Origin: CAZTHL01 sp964613585
Lineage (GTDB): Bacteria; Pseudomonadota; Alphaproteobacteria; DSM-16000; Inquilinaceae
DNA: 64,000 nucleotides
Direction: 5' to 3'
Assembly (NCBI GenBank): GCA_964613585.1
Contig: CAZTHL010000006.1
Location: 1 to 64,000 of the forward strand
This document shows positions 35,832 to 44,942 of the stretch, one piece after another. The notes under the pieces were generated by a model. It was not told the DNA's origin and searched no databases. It saw only the letters and a list, made by a program, of their open reading frames with translations. The position numbers and the translations under genes are program-made. Position 1 is the stretch's first letter. Each line of letters begins with the position of its first letter.

Positions 35832-36755
35832 TTAGTCGTACCGCACCCGTGGGTCGAGCAGGGTGTACATCAGATCGACGATCAGATTGAAGATGATGAT
35901 GGCGACCGCGAACACGATGACCGTGCCCATCACCAGCGGATAATCACGGTTGAGGGCGCCCTGTACGAAGTAGCGGCCGATGCCGGGGATGCCGAAGATC
36001 TGCTCGATGACGATCGACCCGGTGATCAGCGCCGCTGCCGTGGGCCCGGCATAGGAGACGACCGGCAGCAGCGCGCCCTTGAGCGCATGGCGCCAGAGCA
36101 CCAGCCCTTCCGACAGCCCCTTGGCGCGCGCGGTGCGGATGTAGTTCTGGCGCAGCACCTCGATGGTGCTGCCACGGGCCAGGCGGGCGATGTAGGCGAT
36201 CTGCGGCAGCGCCAGGGCGGCCACCGGGAGGACGAGGTGCGCCGGCGCGCCGCCGCCCCAGCCGCCCACCGGCAGCCAGCCGAGATAAAGGCCGAACAGC
36301 AGGGTGAGGAGCGGCGCCATGACGAAGTTGGGGATGGCGATGCCGGCCATGGCGACGGTCATGGTCAGGTGGTCGGCGGCGGTGTTCTGATGCAGCGCGG
36401 CGAGCGCGCCGAGCGCGGTGCCGGCGACAAGGGCGAGGATGAGCGCCGTGCCACCGACCTGGATGCTGGGCGGCAGGCCGGCGGCGATGAGGTCGCTGAC
36501 GGTGAAGTCGCGGATCCGGAGCGACGGGCCGAAGTCGCCCTGCAGGACGTTGCCGAGATACAGGGCGAATTGCACCGGCAGCGGCTTGTCCAGGTCGTAG
36601 CGCGCGGCGATGTTGCGCTCGATCTGCGGCGGCAGTGCCCGCTCGCCGTCGAACGGGCCGCCCGGGGCGATCCGCATCATGAAGAAGGCGAGCGCCACGA
36701 TCACCAGCAGGATCGGGATCGCCTGCAGCAGGCGGCGGATGGTGTAGCTCAGCAC
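35832..36755 (-). CDS. oppB: Oligopeptide ABC transporter permease, OppB type
   Basis: The 307-residue permease starts YTIRRLLQAIPILLVIVALA, the usual OppB opening. It has six helices and the coupling loop NYIRTARAKGLSEGLVLWRH. The GTG at 36755 was chosen because residues upstream in frame are low-complexity and unlike the family, while the family start aligns here. It is preceded by oppA (gap about 180 bp) and followed by oppC. Confidence 0.92.
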   Translation of the reverse strand: MLSYTIRRLLQAIPILLVIVALAFFMMRIAPGGPFDGERALPPQIERNIAARYDLDKPLPVQFALYLGNVLQGDFGPSLRIRDFTVSDLIAAGLPPSIQVGGTALILALVAGTALGALAALHQNTAADHLTMTVAMAGIAIPNFVMAPLLTLLFGLYLGWLPVGGWGGGAPAHLVLPVAALALPQIAYIARLARGSTIEVLRQNYIRTARAKGLSEGLVLWRHALKGALLPVVSYAGPTAAALITGSIVIEQIFGIPGIGRYFVQGALNRDYPLVMGTVIVFAVAIIIFNLIVDLMYTLLDPRVRYD

Positions 36756-36934
36756 GGCCCGACGCCGGTGGCGGGCGGCGGCGCCGGCGAGGCGTGGCTC
36801 GGGCGGACGACAGGCGAGGGCATGCGGGCCTCGGCGGAACGGTCGGGCGTCGCCGTGCTCCACCCGACCTGCGATGGTCGCCCGAGCTTAGGCGCGCAGG
36901 GCGGGCGGAGCGCAAGCAAATCCCGACACGGACG

Positions 36935-38539
36935 TTACCGCAGCATGGCGGCCCGCTCGTCGTCGTCGATCGACAGCCAGCGCGTGCGATGGCGGTCATC
37001 CGGATTGTCGACCCAGCCCTGGACGTAGGGGGCGACCAGCCAGTACGACACGTAATAGTAGATCGGGATCAGGGCGTGATCGTCCAAGGCGATCTGCTCG
37101 GCCTGGCGCATGACCTCGGCCCGGGCCGCGGCGTCCAGCATGGTGTCGGACCGGTCCATCAGCGCCTGGAACTCGGTATCGGACCACTGGCCGTAATTGA
37201 ACTCGACGCCGTCCTCGAGCAGGTAGAGGAAGTTCTGGGCGTCCCCGTAGTCCGCCAGCCAGCCGGCCCGCGCGACCTGGAAGTCGTGCTCCTGAAGGTC
37301 GTTGTAGTGGGTGGCGACATCGGTGTTGAACAGCTCCACGTCGACGAAGATGTCCTGCCACATGGCGGCCATGGCCACCACGACGCGCTGATGCTCCTCG
37401 GCCGTGTTGTAGCGCAGGGTGAAGCGCAGCCGGTCGTCCTCGCCGTAGCCGGCGTTGGCCATCAGCCGCCTCGCCTCGGCCAGGCGCTCCTCCATGGTCA
37501 TCCCGGCATAGGGCGCGACGGCGGCCTCGTAGCCGGCGATCGGCGGCACGAAGCTGGTCGCCGGAACCACCCCGGTGCGCAGCACCTGGTCGGTGATCGC
37601 CCGGCGGTCGATGGCCAGGCTCAGCGCCGCGCGCACCCGCTGGTCCTGGAACAGCGGGTCGCCGTGATTGATCGGGAAGTAATAGATGCCGGTCTGCGGG
37701 GCGATGCGATGGCTGTCCGGCAGGGTTTCCCGGATGAAGTCGAGTTGCTCCGTCGGGAACTCGTAGTTGACGTCGAGCTCGCCGGCGCGGAAGCGGCGCA
37801 AGGCCGCCGCGCGATCCTGGGTCGGGTAGTAGTACACCCGGTCGATCGCCACGTTCTCGGCATCGTAGAAGCGGTCGTTTCGGGTCAGCAGCACGTGGTC
37901 CTGCGGGATCCACTCGGCCAGGGTGTAGGGGCCGTTGCTGACCATGGTGCCCGGCCGGACCCACGCATCGCCATGCTCCTCCACGACGTGCCGCGGCACC
38001 GGGTAGGAGCTGTAATGGGTCATCAGCTCGAGGAAGTAGGGCGTCGGGTTGGCGAGCGTGATCTCCAGCGTGCGATCGTCGAGCGCCCGGACGCCGAGTT
38101 CGGCGTCGGCATCGCCACGGTTGAGCGCCTCCGCGCCGGCAATCGGATAGAGGATTGAAGCGTACTGGGCGCCGAACGCCGGATCGAGGATGCGGTCGAA
38201 GCCGAAGACGAAGTCATGCGCCGTCACCGGCACCCCGTCCGACCAGGTGGCGCCCTCCCGCAGCGTGAAGGTGTAGACCCGCCCGTCCTCGCTGATGGTC
38301 CAGCTGGCGGCGGCGCCCGGGATCGGGTTCGCCGCCGCGTCGTCGGTCAGCAGGCCGACGAAGAGGTCGCTGATGATGAAGTCCTCGATGTTGATCGAGG
38401 CCCGGTGCGGGTCGAGCGTGCCCGGCTCGTCGCCATTGCCGCGATGCAGGACCGTCTCGGCCGCCGCCGGCGCGGGGACGAAGGCCATCGCCGTTGCCGC
38501 GAGCGCGCACCACGCCAAAATTCGGCAATATAGCCGCAT
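36935..38539 (-). CDS. oppA: Periplasmic oligopeptide-binding protein, OppA type
   Basis: The 534-residue SBP family 5 protein captures peptides in the periplasm for OppBCDF. It has a signal peptide (residues 1-27, LAWCALAATAMAFVPAPAAA). The usual OppA features follow: LHRGNGDEPGTLDPHRASIN, GLLTDDAAANPIPGAAASW, DGRVYTFTLREGATWSDG, PVTAHDFVFGFDRILDP and QDQRVRAALSLAIDRRAI. The ATG at 38539 follows GGGGG and starts the signal peptide. As first gene it sets operon expression. Confidence 0.93.
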   Translation of the reverse strand: MRLYCRILAWCALAATAMAFVPAPAAAETVLHRGNGDEPGTLDPHRASINIEDFIISDLFVGLLTDDAAANPIPGAAASWTISEDGRVYTFTLREGATWSDGVPVTAHDFVFGFDRILDPAFGAQYASILYPIAGAEALNRGDADAELGVRALDDRTLEITLANPTPYFLELMTHYSSYPVPRHVVEEHGDAWVRPGTMVSNGPYTLAEWIPQDHVLLTRNDRFYDAENVAIDRVYYYPTQDRAAALRRFRAGELDVNYEFPTEQLDFIRETLPDSHRIAPQTGIYYFPINHGDPLFQDQRVRAALSLAIDRRAITDQVLRTGVVPATSFVPPIAGYEAAVAPYAGMTMEERLAEARRLMANAGYGEDDRLRFTLRYNTAEEHQRVVVAMAAMWQDIFVDVELFNTDVATHYNDLQEHDFQVARAGWLADYGDAQNFLYLLEDGVEFNYGQWSDTEFQALMDRSDTMLDAAARAEVMRQAEQIALDDHALIPIYYYVSYWLVAPYVQGWVDNPDDRHRTRWLSIDDDERAAMLR

Positions 38540-38620
38540 GAATACCCCCGTGACTAGATCTCGTCGCGCAAGGCAGTCCACCGGGACGGGCTCCCGGGGC
38601 TGCTGCGTCCTCTAAGCGTT

Positions 38621-38650
38621 AGCCGCCGAACGGTACCGTTCGGCGGCTTT
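38621..38650. terminator. Strong palindromic terminator between ctaA and oppA
   Basis: AGCCGCCGAACGG followed by its exact complement around GTAC forms a long perfect hairpin, with TTTCTT after it on the plus strand. Both neighbours are on the minus strand, where no U-run follows. It most likely ends the ctaA transcript 30 bp after its stop and insulates the opp operon. Confidence 0.6.
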
Positions 38651-38679
38651 CTTGCCAACCGGGGGGTATGTTTAAAATT

Positions 38680-39771
38680 TTAATACAATTCAGGTGTGGC
38701 CGGCGGGCGTCGCTCCCGCAGCTCGAACGTGATCCAGACCAAGAGAGTGAACAGGACGACGGCCCCGGCCTGGTGCGCGGCGCCCAGCCAGACCGGCACC
38801 TGCGCCAGCAGCGCGGCGATGCCCAGGCCAACCTGCAGCCCCGCCATGCCGAGGCCGAGACCGAGGAGCGCGCGGGCCCGGCCGGTCGGCGCCGCCCTCC
38901 GTCCCGCCCACCACAGCAGAAGCACGGCGAGGGCCGTGCCGACGCCGAGCCAGCGATGAACGAACTGAACGAGCGCGGTGTTCTCGAAAAGGTTGAGCCA
39001 AGCAGGCGTTATGGCCCAGCCCTCGGGCGGCAGGAAGCGGCCGGCCATCAGCGGCCAGGTGTTGTAGGCGAGGCCGGCGTCGAGCCCCGCGACCAGCGCG
39101 CCCCAAACCACGGTCACCGCGAGCAATCCGACGCTGCCCGTGGCGAGGCGGCGCAGGAAGCGGGGCGCGGCGGCGCGCGGCCGGCGATCCAGCAGGTCGA
39201 GCGCCAGCCAGACGAGCAGGCCGTAGATGACGAAGGCGAGGCCGAGATGCAGCGCCAGCCGGTACTGGCTCACGCTCGGCCGGTCGACCAGGCCGCTCTG
39301 CACCATGAACCAGCCCATCCCGCCCTGCAGCGCCCCCAGCGCCAGCAGGCCGAGCAGCTTCATCCGCAGAAAGCGTACGTGGCGGACGGTGCCCAGCGCG
39401 CCGCTGGCCCAGAACCACAGGAGCGGCAGCGCAAAGGCGAGGCCGATCAGCCGTCCCCACAGACGGTGCAGCCATTCCCAGAAGAAGATCTCCTGGAACT
39501 GGGCGAGCGACATGCCGGCGTTCTTGATCCGGTACTCGGGCGTCTCGCGGTAGAGGTTGAAGACGCGCTGCCACTCCGCCTCGGTGAGCGGCGGCAGCGC
39601 GCCGATCAGCGGCCGCCATTCGACCATGGACAGGCCGCTCTCGGTCAGCCGGGTGATCGCGCCGATCACCGTCATGGCGAAGACCATGCCGGCTGTGGCC
39701 AGGAGCCACACGGCGATCGGCCGGGCGGCGTCGCGATAGGGGCGGGCGAGAGGCGCGGAGACGGCGGTCAC
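38680..39771 (-). CDS. ctaA: Heme A synthase (CtaA/Cox15)
   Basis: This enzyme oxidises the C8 methyl of heme O to the formyl of heme A for cytochrome aa3 oxidases. The 363-residue membrane protein has eight helices and the four conserved heme-ligand histidines: FFWEWLHRLWGRLIG, YRLALHLGLAF, ALVQFVHRWLGVG and WLGAAHQAGAV. ITRLTESGLSMVEWRPL near the N-terminus is the type 2 Cox15 signature. The GTG at 39771 fits the family start. The cytochrome oxidase genes are not in the window. Confidence 0.93.
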   Translation of the reverse strand: MTAVSAPLARPYRDAARPIAVWLLATAGMVFAMTVIGAITRLTESGLSMVEWRPLIGALPPLTEAEWQRVFNLYRETPEYRIKNAGMSLAQFQEIFFWEWLHRLWGRLIGLAFALPLLWFWASGALGTVRHVRFLRMKLLGLLALGALQGGMGWFMVQSGLVDRPSVSQYRLALHLGLAFVIYGLLVWLALDLLDRRPRAAAPRFLRRLATGSVGLLAVTVVWGALVAGLDAGLAYNTWPLMAGRFLPPEGWAITPAWLNLFENTALVQFVHRWLGVGTALAVLLLWWAGRRAAPTGRARALLGLGLGMAGLQVGLGIAALLAQVPVWLGAAHQAGAVVLFTLLVWITFELRERRPPATPELY

Positions 39772-40253
39772 TGACAGGAATCCCGGGTGGCAGGGCGCCC
39801 TCCGAATATGAGCGGGCGCCGATAGGCGGTCAAACGCCCGGCCCGCGGTCCGCCGTCGCGCGCCGCCCACGCCGCCGGCCGGCCGGCAGGGTGGCCCGGA
39901 CGTCACCCTGTGCCTTGACGACCACTGCCGGTGACCGCGCCGGCCCGGTCGGATGGGGACCTCGCATCCAGGGCTGATCGTCGAGGGGCGGTCGCGCTCG
40001 ACCGAATCGGAGAAGGGGCGGTCGACGCTGACCGATCACCGGACCATCCCTCGGTGCGGAAGATCGTGCTGCTCGACCGGACGACCCGTTTGCCGTTCCA
40101 TCGACGCCCGAACGGCCGCCGCCGGCGGACAGGCCTGGTGCCGGCAGGCGACCGGAGGCTCCGGCTGGCATGCCTCTGGCCGGGAGGCACCAAGGCATCG
40201 CGGTGCCGCTTGCCTTAACCGAAAGCGTCCTCACGTGACGGGCGTCACGCGAG
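39772..40253. other. Intergenic region upstream of ctaA
   Basis: These 482 bp hold no recognisable gene. A near-repeat GGGGCGGTCG occurs twice (near 39985 and 40015) together with several short inverted repeats around GGTCGA. Open frames here have no family resemblance. Confidence 0.35.
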
Positions 40254-41330
40254 CTATCGGTCCGACGAGCGCTCCTCCCGCTTCTGCTCGGCGCTGGCGC
40301 TTTCAATCGTGCGCACGAACAGCCGCTCGCTGAAACCCGAGGCGAAGGCGACAACGAGGTACATGGCCGCGTTGTCCGGCAACTGAGCGCCGAGCAGGCT
40401 GGAGATCAGGCCGAAGACGACGACGAGGGCCGAGACGGCGCCGATGAAGGGCCTCGACAAGGTGACGGCGGCGGCGGCCAGCCGCTCGGTCGCCCGGCGT
40501 TCGGTGGCTTCCTGATCGTCGCCTGTGGAGGAGAAGGATCGGAGGGCGCTGGCGATGGCGCCGAGGGCGCCCATGGTTGCGATGGCTACATAGAACCACG
40601 TCATGGCCGCCCTGTCGGACACCTGAAAGCGCGCGTCCAGCCACCTCTTGAGGAAGTCGCCGAAACTCGAAGCATCGGTGACCGCACCAGCGTCGGGGCT
40701 GCTGCAAAAAAGCGAAATCCCGAGGACCACCAATAGCGCCATCAGGAACAACGATAAAATCCATATCTGGGAACGCGTCAAGGCAATCACATAATATCTG
40801 GTTTCGAGTCGCTCATCGCGGAGTTCCATGGCTTTTTGGATCGACTGTGCTCTTGCCTCGCGGTCACTTGTGGCCCTGGCCTGGTCCGCGAGACAGGCAA
40901 TGGCGGCTCCGCGCCAGTTTCGGAATTTGGCCTTGTCTTCACCTTCCTTCTTGAGCGCCAGGGCGAGCGGGCCGAGCTCGGCTTCTGTCATGGCCAGAAC
41001 CTCGGTCCGCTTGGCGGCGTGAAGGGCGATCCACCCTTCTTCGATGCGTTCCCGCTTGAGGGATCGCAGGCTGGCGCGGCAAAGCACCAGGGCCGTCGAC
41101 ACGTGCTGCCGATCCGCACGGGTGAGCGCCTCGGCATTCCGGCGGCGGTGCAACTGCGCGTACGACCCCTGAAGATCGCCGAGCAGCCGGGTCGCTTTCG
41201 GCGACTTGAGGAACAGCCAGCCGATGGGGGAGGCCCTTTCCGAGCCGATGAAGTCGTCGGCGGGCGGATGGTCCTCGCGGTCCTGCGCCTCCGCGGCGCG
41301 AGCAGGGTTCGGGGCTGCCGAGTCTGACAT
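40254..41330 (-). CDS. Membrane protein of unknown function with long N-terminal helical domain
   Basis: The 358-residue product has a charged, coiled-coil-prone cytoplasmic region of about 180 residues (RRRNAEALTRADRQHVSTAL, RATSDREARAQSIQKAM). Four membrane segments follow, near residues 185-208 (SQIWILSLFLMALLVVLGIS), 243-263, 296-315 and 320-340. Between the second and third lies RSFSSTGDDQEATERRATER. The end carries a short charged tail. I recognise no family. It stands alone, with a poorly conserved upstream region and divergent from the badI-like gene. Confidence 0.6.
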   Translation of the reverse strand: MSDSAAPNPARAAEAQDREDHPPADDFIGSERASPIGWLFLKSPKATRLLGDLQGSYAQLHRRRNAEALTRADRQHVSTALVLCRASLRSLKRERIEEGWIALHAAKRTEVLAMTEAELGPLALALKKEGEDKAKFRNWRGAAIACLADQARATSDREARAQSIQKAMELRDERLETRYYVIALTRSQIWILSLFLMALLVVLGISLFCSSPDAGAVTDASSFGDFLKRWLDARFQVSDRAAMTWFYVAIATMGALGAIASALRSFSSTGDDQEATERRATERLAAAAVTLSRPFIGAVSALVVVFGLISSLLGAQLPDNAAMYLVVAFASGFSERLFVRTIESASAEQKREERSSDR

Positions 41331-41640
41331 GGCGGATCCAAAAGGCTTGGGCCGACCGGCTTGCGGCTAATTCACGGGATCAAGGCAATCAATCCGGACA
41401 AGCATACCGCTGATTGGCGAAAATTGGGAGAATATTGCGCGTCTGAGCCCCGGCAGGCCGCCGCGCGGGACGGCCGCAGCAGGCAGAGGACCGAGGCGCG
41501 GCCGGCCGACTCGAGATCAACGGCGGCGGTTGACGTCCGGCCCCGGGGCGGTGCCAATATCGAGGCCGAGTGGTCATCAAGGCCGGGTGGCCGTCCGTCG
41601 TGAACGGCGGTAGGGCTGCGGCAGCGGACGAGCGAGCGTC
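41331..41640. other. Divergent intergenic region between a membrane protein gene and the badI-like gene
   Basis: These 310 bp presumably hold both promoters. The stretch 41385-41440 is AT-richer and includes GGGAGAATATTGCG, a plausible -10 area for either direction. No gene is supported. Confidence 0.35.
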
Positions 41641-42456
41641 ATGATCGAGCGGGCCGACGGGCGACCGGTCGCCTACCAGGACGTCCTGTTCGACGTTGCG
41701 GACGGCGTCGCCACGATCACCATCAACCGGCCGGACCGCCTGAACGCCTTCCGCGGGCGGACCTGCGAGGAGCTGATCCACGCCTTCCATCGCGCCGGCT
41801 GGGACCGCTCGATCGGCGTGATCGTGCTGACCGGGGCCGGCGGCCGGGCCTTCTGCACCGGCGGCGACCAGGCGGCGCATGAAGGCCAGTACGATGGCCG
41901 CGGCACCATCGGCCTGCCGCTCGAGGAGTTGCAGGGCGTCATCCGCGAGGTGCCCAAGCCGGTGATCGCCAAGGTGCGCGGCTACGCCATCGGTGGCGGC
42001 AACGTGCTGGCGCTGCTCTGCGACCTCACGATCGCCGCCGACACCGCCGTGTTCGGGCAGGTCGGCCCGCGCGTCGGCTCGGTCGACCCCGGCTTCGGCA
42101 CGGCCTACATGGCCCGGGTGCTGGGCGAGAAGCGCGCCCGCGAGGTCTGGTTCCTCTGCCGCCGCTACTCGGGCGCCCAGGCGGTCGCCATGGGCCTCGC
42201 CAACATGGTCGTGCCGGAGGCCGAACTTGATGGCGAGGTCGCGCGCTGGTGCGCCGAGATCCTGGCGCTCAGCCCGACGGCGCTGGCCATCGCCAAACGC
42301 TCCTTCAACGCGGACACCGCCCACATCGCCGGGCTCTCGGCCATGGGGCTGCACGAAGTCAGCCTGTTCTACCAGACCGAGGAGTCGCGGGAAGGCGTGC
42401 GTGCGTTCCAGGAAAAGCGGCCGCCCGACTTCGGCCGGTTCCGCCGCCGGGACTGA
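41641..42456 (+). CDS. badI: Crotonase-family 2-ketocyclohexanecarboxyl-CoA hydrolase-like protein (BadI)
   Basis: BadI opens the ring of 2-ketocyclohexanecarboxyl-CoA to pimelyl-CoA in anaerobic benzoate and alicyclic acid degradation. The 271-residue product matches BadI throughout: GRAFCTGGDQ, YDGRGTIGLPLEELQ, RGYAIGGGNVLALLCDLTIA, FGQVGPRVGSVDPGFGTAYM, RRYSGAQAVAMGLANMVVP, SPTALAIAKRSFNADTAHIA and EESREGVRAFQEKRPP. The related MenB naphthoate synthase is the main alternative. No other bad or men genes are nearby. Confidence 0.82.
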   Translation: MIERADGRPVAYQDVLFDVADGVATITINRPDRLNAFRGRTCEELIHAFHRAGWDRSIGVIVLTGAGGRAFCTGGDQAAHEGQYDGRGTIGLPLEELQGVIREVPKPVIAKVRGYAIGGGNVLALLCDLTIAADTAVFGQVGPRVGSVDPGFGTAYMARVLGEKRAREVWFLCRRYSGAQAVAMGLANMVVPEAELDGEVARWCAEILALSPTALAIAKRSFNADTAHIAGLSAMGLHEVSLFYQTEESREGVRAFQEKRPPDFGRFRRRD

Positions 42457-42483
42457 GCCGTCCCGGTTGGCACGCCCGCTATT

Positions 42484-42597
42484 TACACTGATTCTTTGTT
42501 TATTGTGCCAAATTTACCTTTCGGCCTGTTTACATCCTCCGGACATTCCCACCTAATGGGAGGCATTCCGCTTCCTTCTCCATGCGGAGTCTGTACA
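42484..42597 (+). promoter_or_regulatory. Regulatory region of the sulfate-assimilation operon
   Basis: An AT-rich patch (42482-42530) directly upstream of cysI contrasts with the GC-rich surroundings and is the likely promoter. It is followed by an inverted repeat TCCCA-CCTAA-TGGGA (42547-42561) flanked by direct CATTCC copies 20 bp apart (42544 and 42564). These features look like an operator, but the regulator cannot be named. Confidence 0.5.
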
Positions 42598-44370
42598 ATG
42601 CCCGATGCGCGCGCCCCCGACACACCGAAGCCGGCGGCACGGAAATCCGCCAAGCCGTCCGAGGTGGAGACCGCCAAGCTGGAGAGCCGCCAGCTGCGTG
42701 GCACCGTGGCCGAGACGCTGCTCGACGAGACCACCGACCGCTTCGTCGAGAGCGACACGGCGCTGCTCAAGCATCACGGCATCTACCAGCAGTATGACCG
42801 GGACACCGCGACCGAGCGCAAGAAGCAGAAGCTCGACAAGGACTATCAGATGATGGTGCGCATGCGGGTGCCGGGCGGTCGGCTGAGCGCAGCACAGTAT
42901 CTCGAGCTCGACCGGCTCGCGCAGCGCCTCGCCAACGGCACGCTGCGGGTCACCACGCGGCAGACCTTCCAGTTCCACGGCGTGGCCAAGGGGAATCTCC
43001 GCGAGCTGATCCACGAGATCAACGCGCAGCTGCTCACCACCATCGCCGCTTGCGGCGACGTGGTCCGCAACGTCATGGCGACGCCGGCGCCGATCAAGGA
43101 TCCCGTGCACGAGACCCTGGAGAGGGTCGCCCGGGTGATGTCGCGGCATTTTGAGCCCCGCACCACCGGCTATCACGAGATTTGGGTCGAGGGCGAGAAG
43201 ATCGATCCCGCCAAGGTGCTGGCCGGCGCCGAGGACTGGGCTCCGGTCGAGGAGCCGATCTACGGCGACGCCTACCTGCCCCGCAAGTTCAAGATCGCCC
43301 TGGCCACGCCCGACGACAACTCGGTCGACGTGCTGTGCAACGACATCGGCCTGATCGCCCTGTTCGACGGCGAGCGGCTCGAGGGCTTCAATGTCTGCGT
43401 CGGCGGCGGGCTCGGCATGACCCACAACAAGCCGCAGACCTATCCACGCCTCGCCTCGCCGCTGCTGTTCGTCGAGCCGGACGGGGTGCTCGGCGCGGCC
43501 GAGGCCATCGTCACGGTGCAGCGTGATCACGGCGACCGGTCGGACCGCAAGCACGCGCGGCTGAAGTACACCGTCGACGACATGGGGCTGCCCGCCTTCA
43601 AGGCGCGGGTCGAGGAGCATGCGGGGCGCCGCTATGACGAGCCGCGGCCGATGCCGCGCTTCCGCATTGTCGATCACCTGGGCTGGCACCCGCAGGGCGA
43701 CGGCAACTGGTATCTCGGTGTGCCGATCCCCAGCGGCCGCATCACCGACGCCGGGCCGGCCCGCTTCCGCAGCGCCCTGCGCGAGGTGGCGGAGACCTTC
43801 GCCCCGAATTTCGTGCTGACGCCGCAACAGGATATGATCCTGGCCGACGTGCCGCCGGAGCGGAAGGACGCCATCGAGGCCCTGCTGCGCGGCCACGGCA
43901 TCACCTTCAAGCAGGAGCTTTACCCGCTGGAGCGCTGGGCGCTTGCCTGCGTGGCGCTGCCGACGTGCGGCCTGGCGCTGACCGAGGCTGAGCGGGTGCG
44001 CGAGCCGATCGTCGCCCAGGTCATGGAGCGGCTTCGCAGGCACGGGCTGGAGGACGAGGTGATCAGCCTGCGCATCACCGGCTGCCCGAACGGCTGCGCC
44101 CGGCCCTATGCCGGCGACATCGGGCTGGTCGGCCGCATGCCGGGGCACTACGCGCTCTACGTCGGCGGCGACTTCGAGGGCACCCGGCTCAGCGAGCGGC
44201 TGCTCGACAAGGTGGCGGAGAAGGAGGTCGCCGAGGTGCTCGACCCGCTGCTCGCGGCATTCGCCACCGGTCGGCAGGGCGTCGAGGGATTCGGCGACTT
44301 CTGCAACCGTGTCGGCATCGAGCACTGCCGGCAGCTGATCCGCGACGCCATGCCGTCGGTCACCATCTGA
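42598..44370 (+). CDS. cysI: Sulfite reductase hemoprotein (assimilatory)
   Basis: CysI reduces sulfite to sulfide with six electrons using siroheme coupled to a 4Fe-4S cluster. The 590-residue product has two nitrite/sulfite reductase repeats. The N-terminal repeat shows RVTTRQTFQFHGVAKGNLR; the cluster cysteines lie in ACVALPTCGLAL and ITGCPNGCARPYAGDIGLVG. The ATG at 42598 follows the palindromic regulatory region. No cysJ flavoprotein gene is adjacent, so electrons must come from elsewhere, perhaps ferredoxin. It is the first gene of the cluster cysI - siroheme synthase - cysH. Confidence 0.94.
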   Translation: MPDARAPDTPKPAARKSAKPSEVETAKLESRQLRGTVAETLLDETTDRFVESDTALLKHHGIYQQYDRDTATERKKQKLDKDYQMMVRMRVPGGRLSAAQYLELDRLAQRLANGTLRVTTRQTFQFHGVAKGNLRELIHEINAQLLTTIAACGDVVRNVMATPAPIKDPVHETLERVARVMSRHFEPRTTGYHEIWVEGEKIDPAKVLAGAEDWAPVEEPIYGDAYLPRKFKIALATPDDNSVDVLCNDIGLIALFDGERLEGFNVCVGGGLGMTHNKPQTYPRLASPLLFVEPDGVLGAAEAIVTVQRDHGDRSDRKHARLKYTVDDMGLPAFKARVEEHAGRRYDEPRPMPRFRIVDHLGWHPQGDGNWYLGVPIPSGRITDAGPARFRSALREVAETFAPNFVLTPQQDMILADVPPERKDAIEALLRGHGITFKQELYPLERWALACVALPTCGLALTEAERVREPIVAQVMERLRRHGLEDEVISLRITGCPNGCARPYAGDIGLVGRMPGHYALYVGGDFEGTRLSERLLDKVAEKEVAEVLDPLLAAFATGRQGVEGFGDFCNRVGIEHCRQLIRDAMPSVTI

Positions 44371-44383
44371 GCGGCAGGTTCCG

Positions 44384-44941
44384 ATGATCCCCGTCATTCT
44401 CGACCCGGAACGGTGCCGGCTGATCCTGGTCGGTCGCGGCGAGACCGCCGCGCGCCGCACCGGCCAGCTGCTCGAGGGCGGCGCGCGCGACCTGCTCGTG
44501 TTCTCCGACGCGCCGTCGCCGGCGCTCGAGGAGCGGGCGGCGGGCCGGCTGCGCCGGCGCCTGCCGGACGCCGGCGAGCTGTCGGCCGCCGCCGCGGTGT
44601 GGATCGTCGACCTGGAGTCCGCCGCCGCCCGCGATCTTGCCAATCTGACCCGTGCGGTCGGCACCCTGGTCAATGTCGAGGACGTGAAGGCGCTCTGCGA
44701 TTATCACTCACCGTCCATTGTGCGGCGCGGCGATCTGCTGCTAACCGTGTCTACCAAGGGCCGCAGCCCCGGCCTCGCCGTGCGAATCCGCCGGCATCTC
44801 GAGCGGATGTTCGGGCCGGAATGGGCCGGCCGTCTCGACCGGCTGAGCGCCGAGCGCGACGCGTGGCGCAGCGCCGGGGCGCCGCTCGGCGAGGTGGCAC
44901 GCCGCACCGAGGACTACATCGCCCGGCAAGGATGGCTTTGA
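44384..44941 (+). CDS. Siroheme synthase N-domain protein (precorrin-2 dehydrogenase / ferrochelatase, Met8 type)
   Basis: This bifunctional NAD-dependent enzyme oxidises precorrin-2 to sirohydrochlorin and may insert iron, providing siroheme for CysI next door. The 185-residue product has the Rossmann start CRLILVGRGETAARRTGQLL, LVNVEDVKALCDYHSPSIVRRGDLLLTVSTKGRSP, and the helical C-terminal dimer domain. The catalytic aspartate lies in the CDYHSPS area. It lacks the CysG methyltransferase domain. It starts 13 bp after cysI and ends one base before cysH. Confidence 0.88.
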   Translation: MIPVILDPERCRLILVGRGETAARRTGQLLEGGARDLLVFSDAPSPALEERAAGRLRRRLPDAGELSAAAAVWIVDLESAAARDLANLTRAVGTLVNVEDVKALCDYHSPSIVRRGDLLLTVSTKGRSPGLAVRIRRHLERMFGPEWAGRLDRLSAERDAWRSAGAPLGEVARRTEDYIARQGWL

Positions 44942-44942
44942 C

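Noticed and set aside
38621..38650. A plus-strand terminator signalling a hidden plus-strand gene before it
   Set aside because: No plus-strand gene precedes it; the region before is antisense to oppA, so I treat it as a ctaA/opp insulator.
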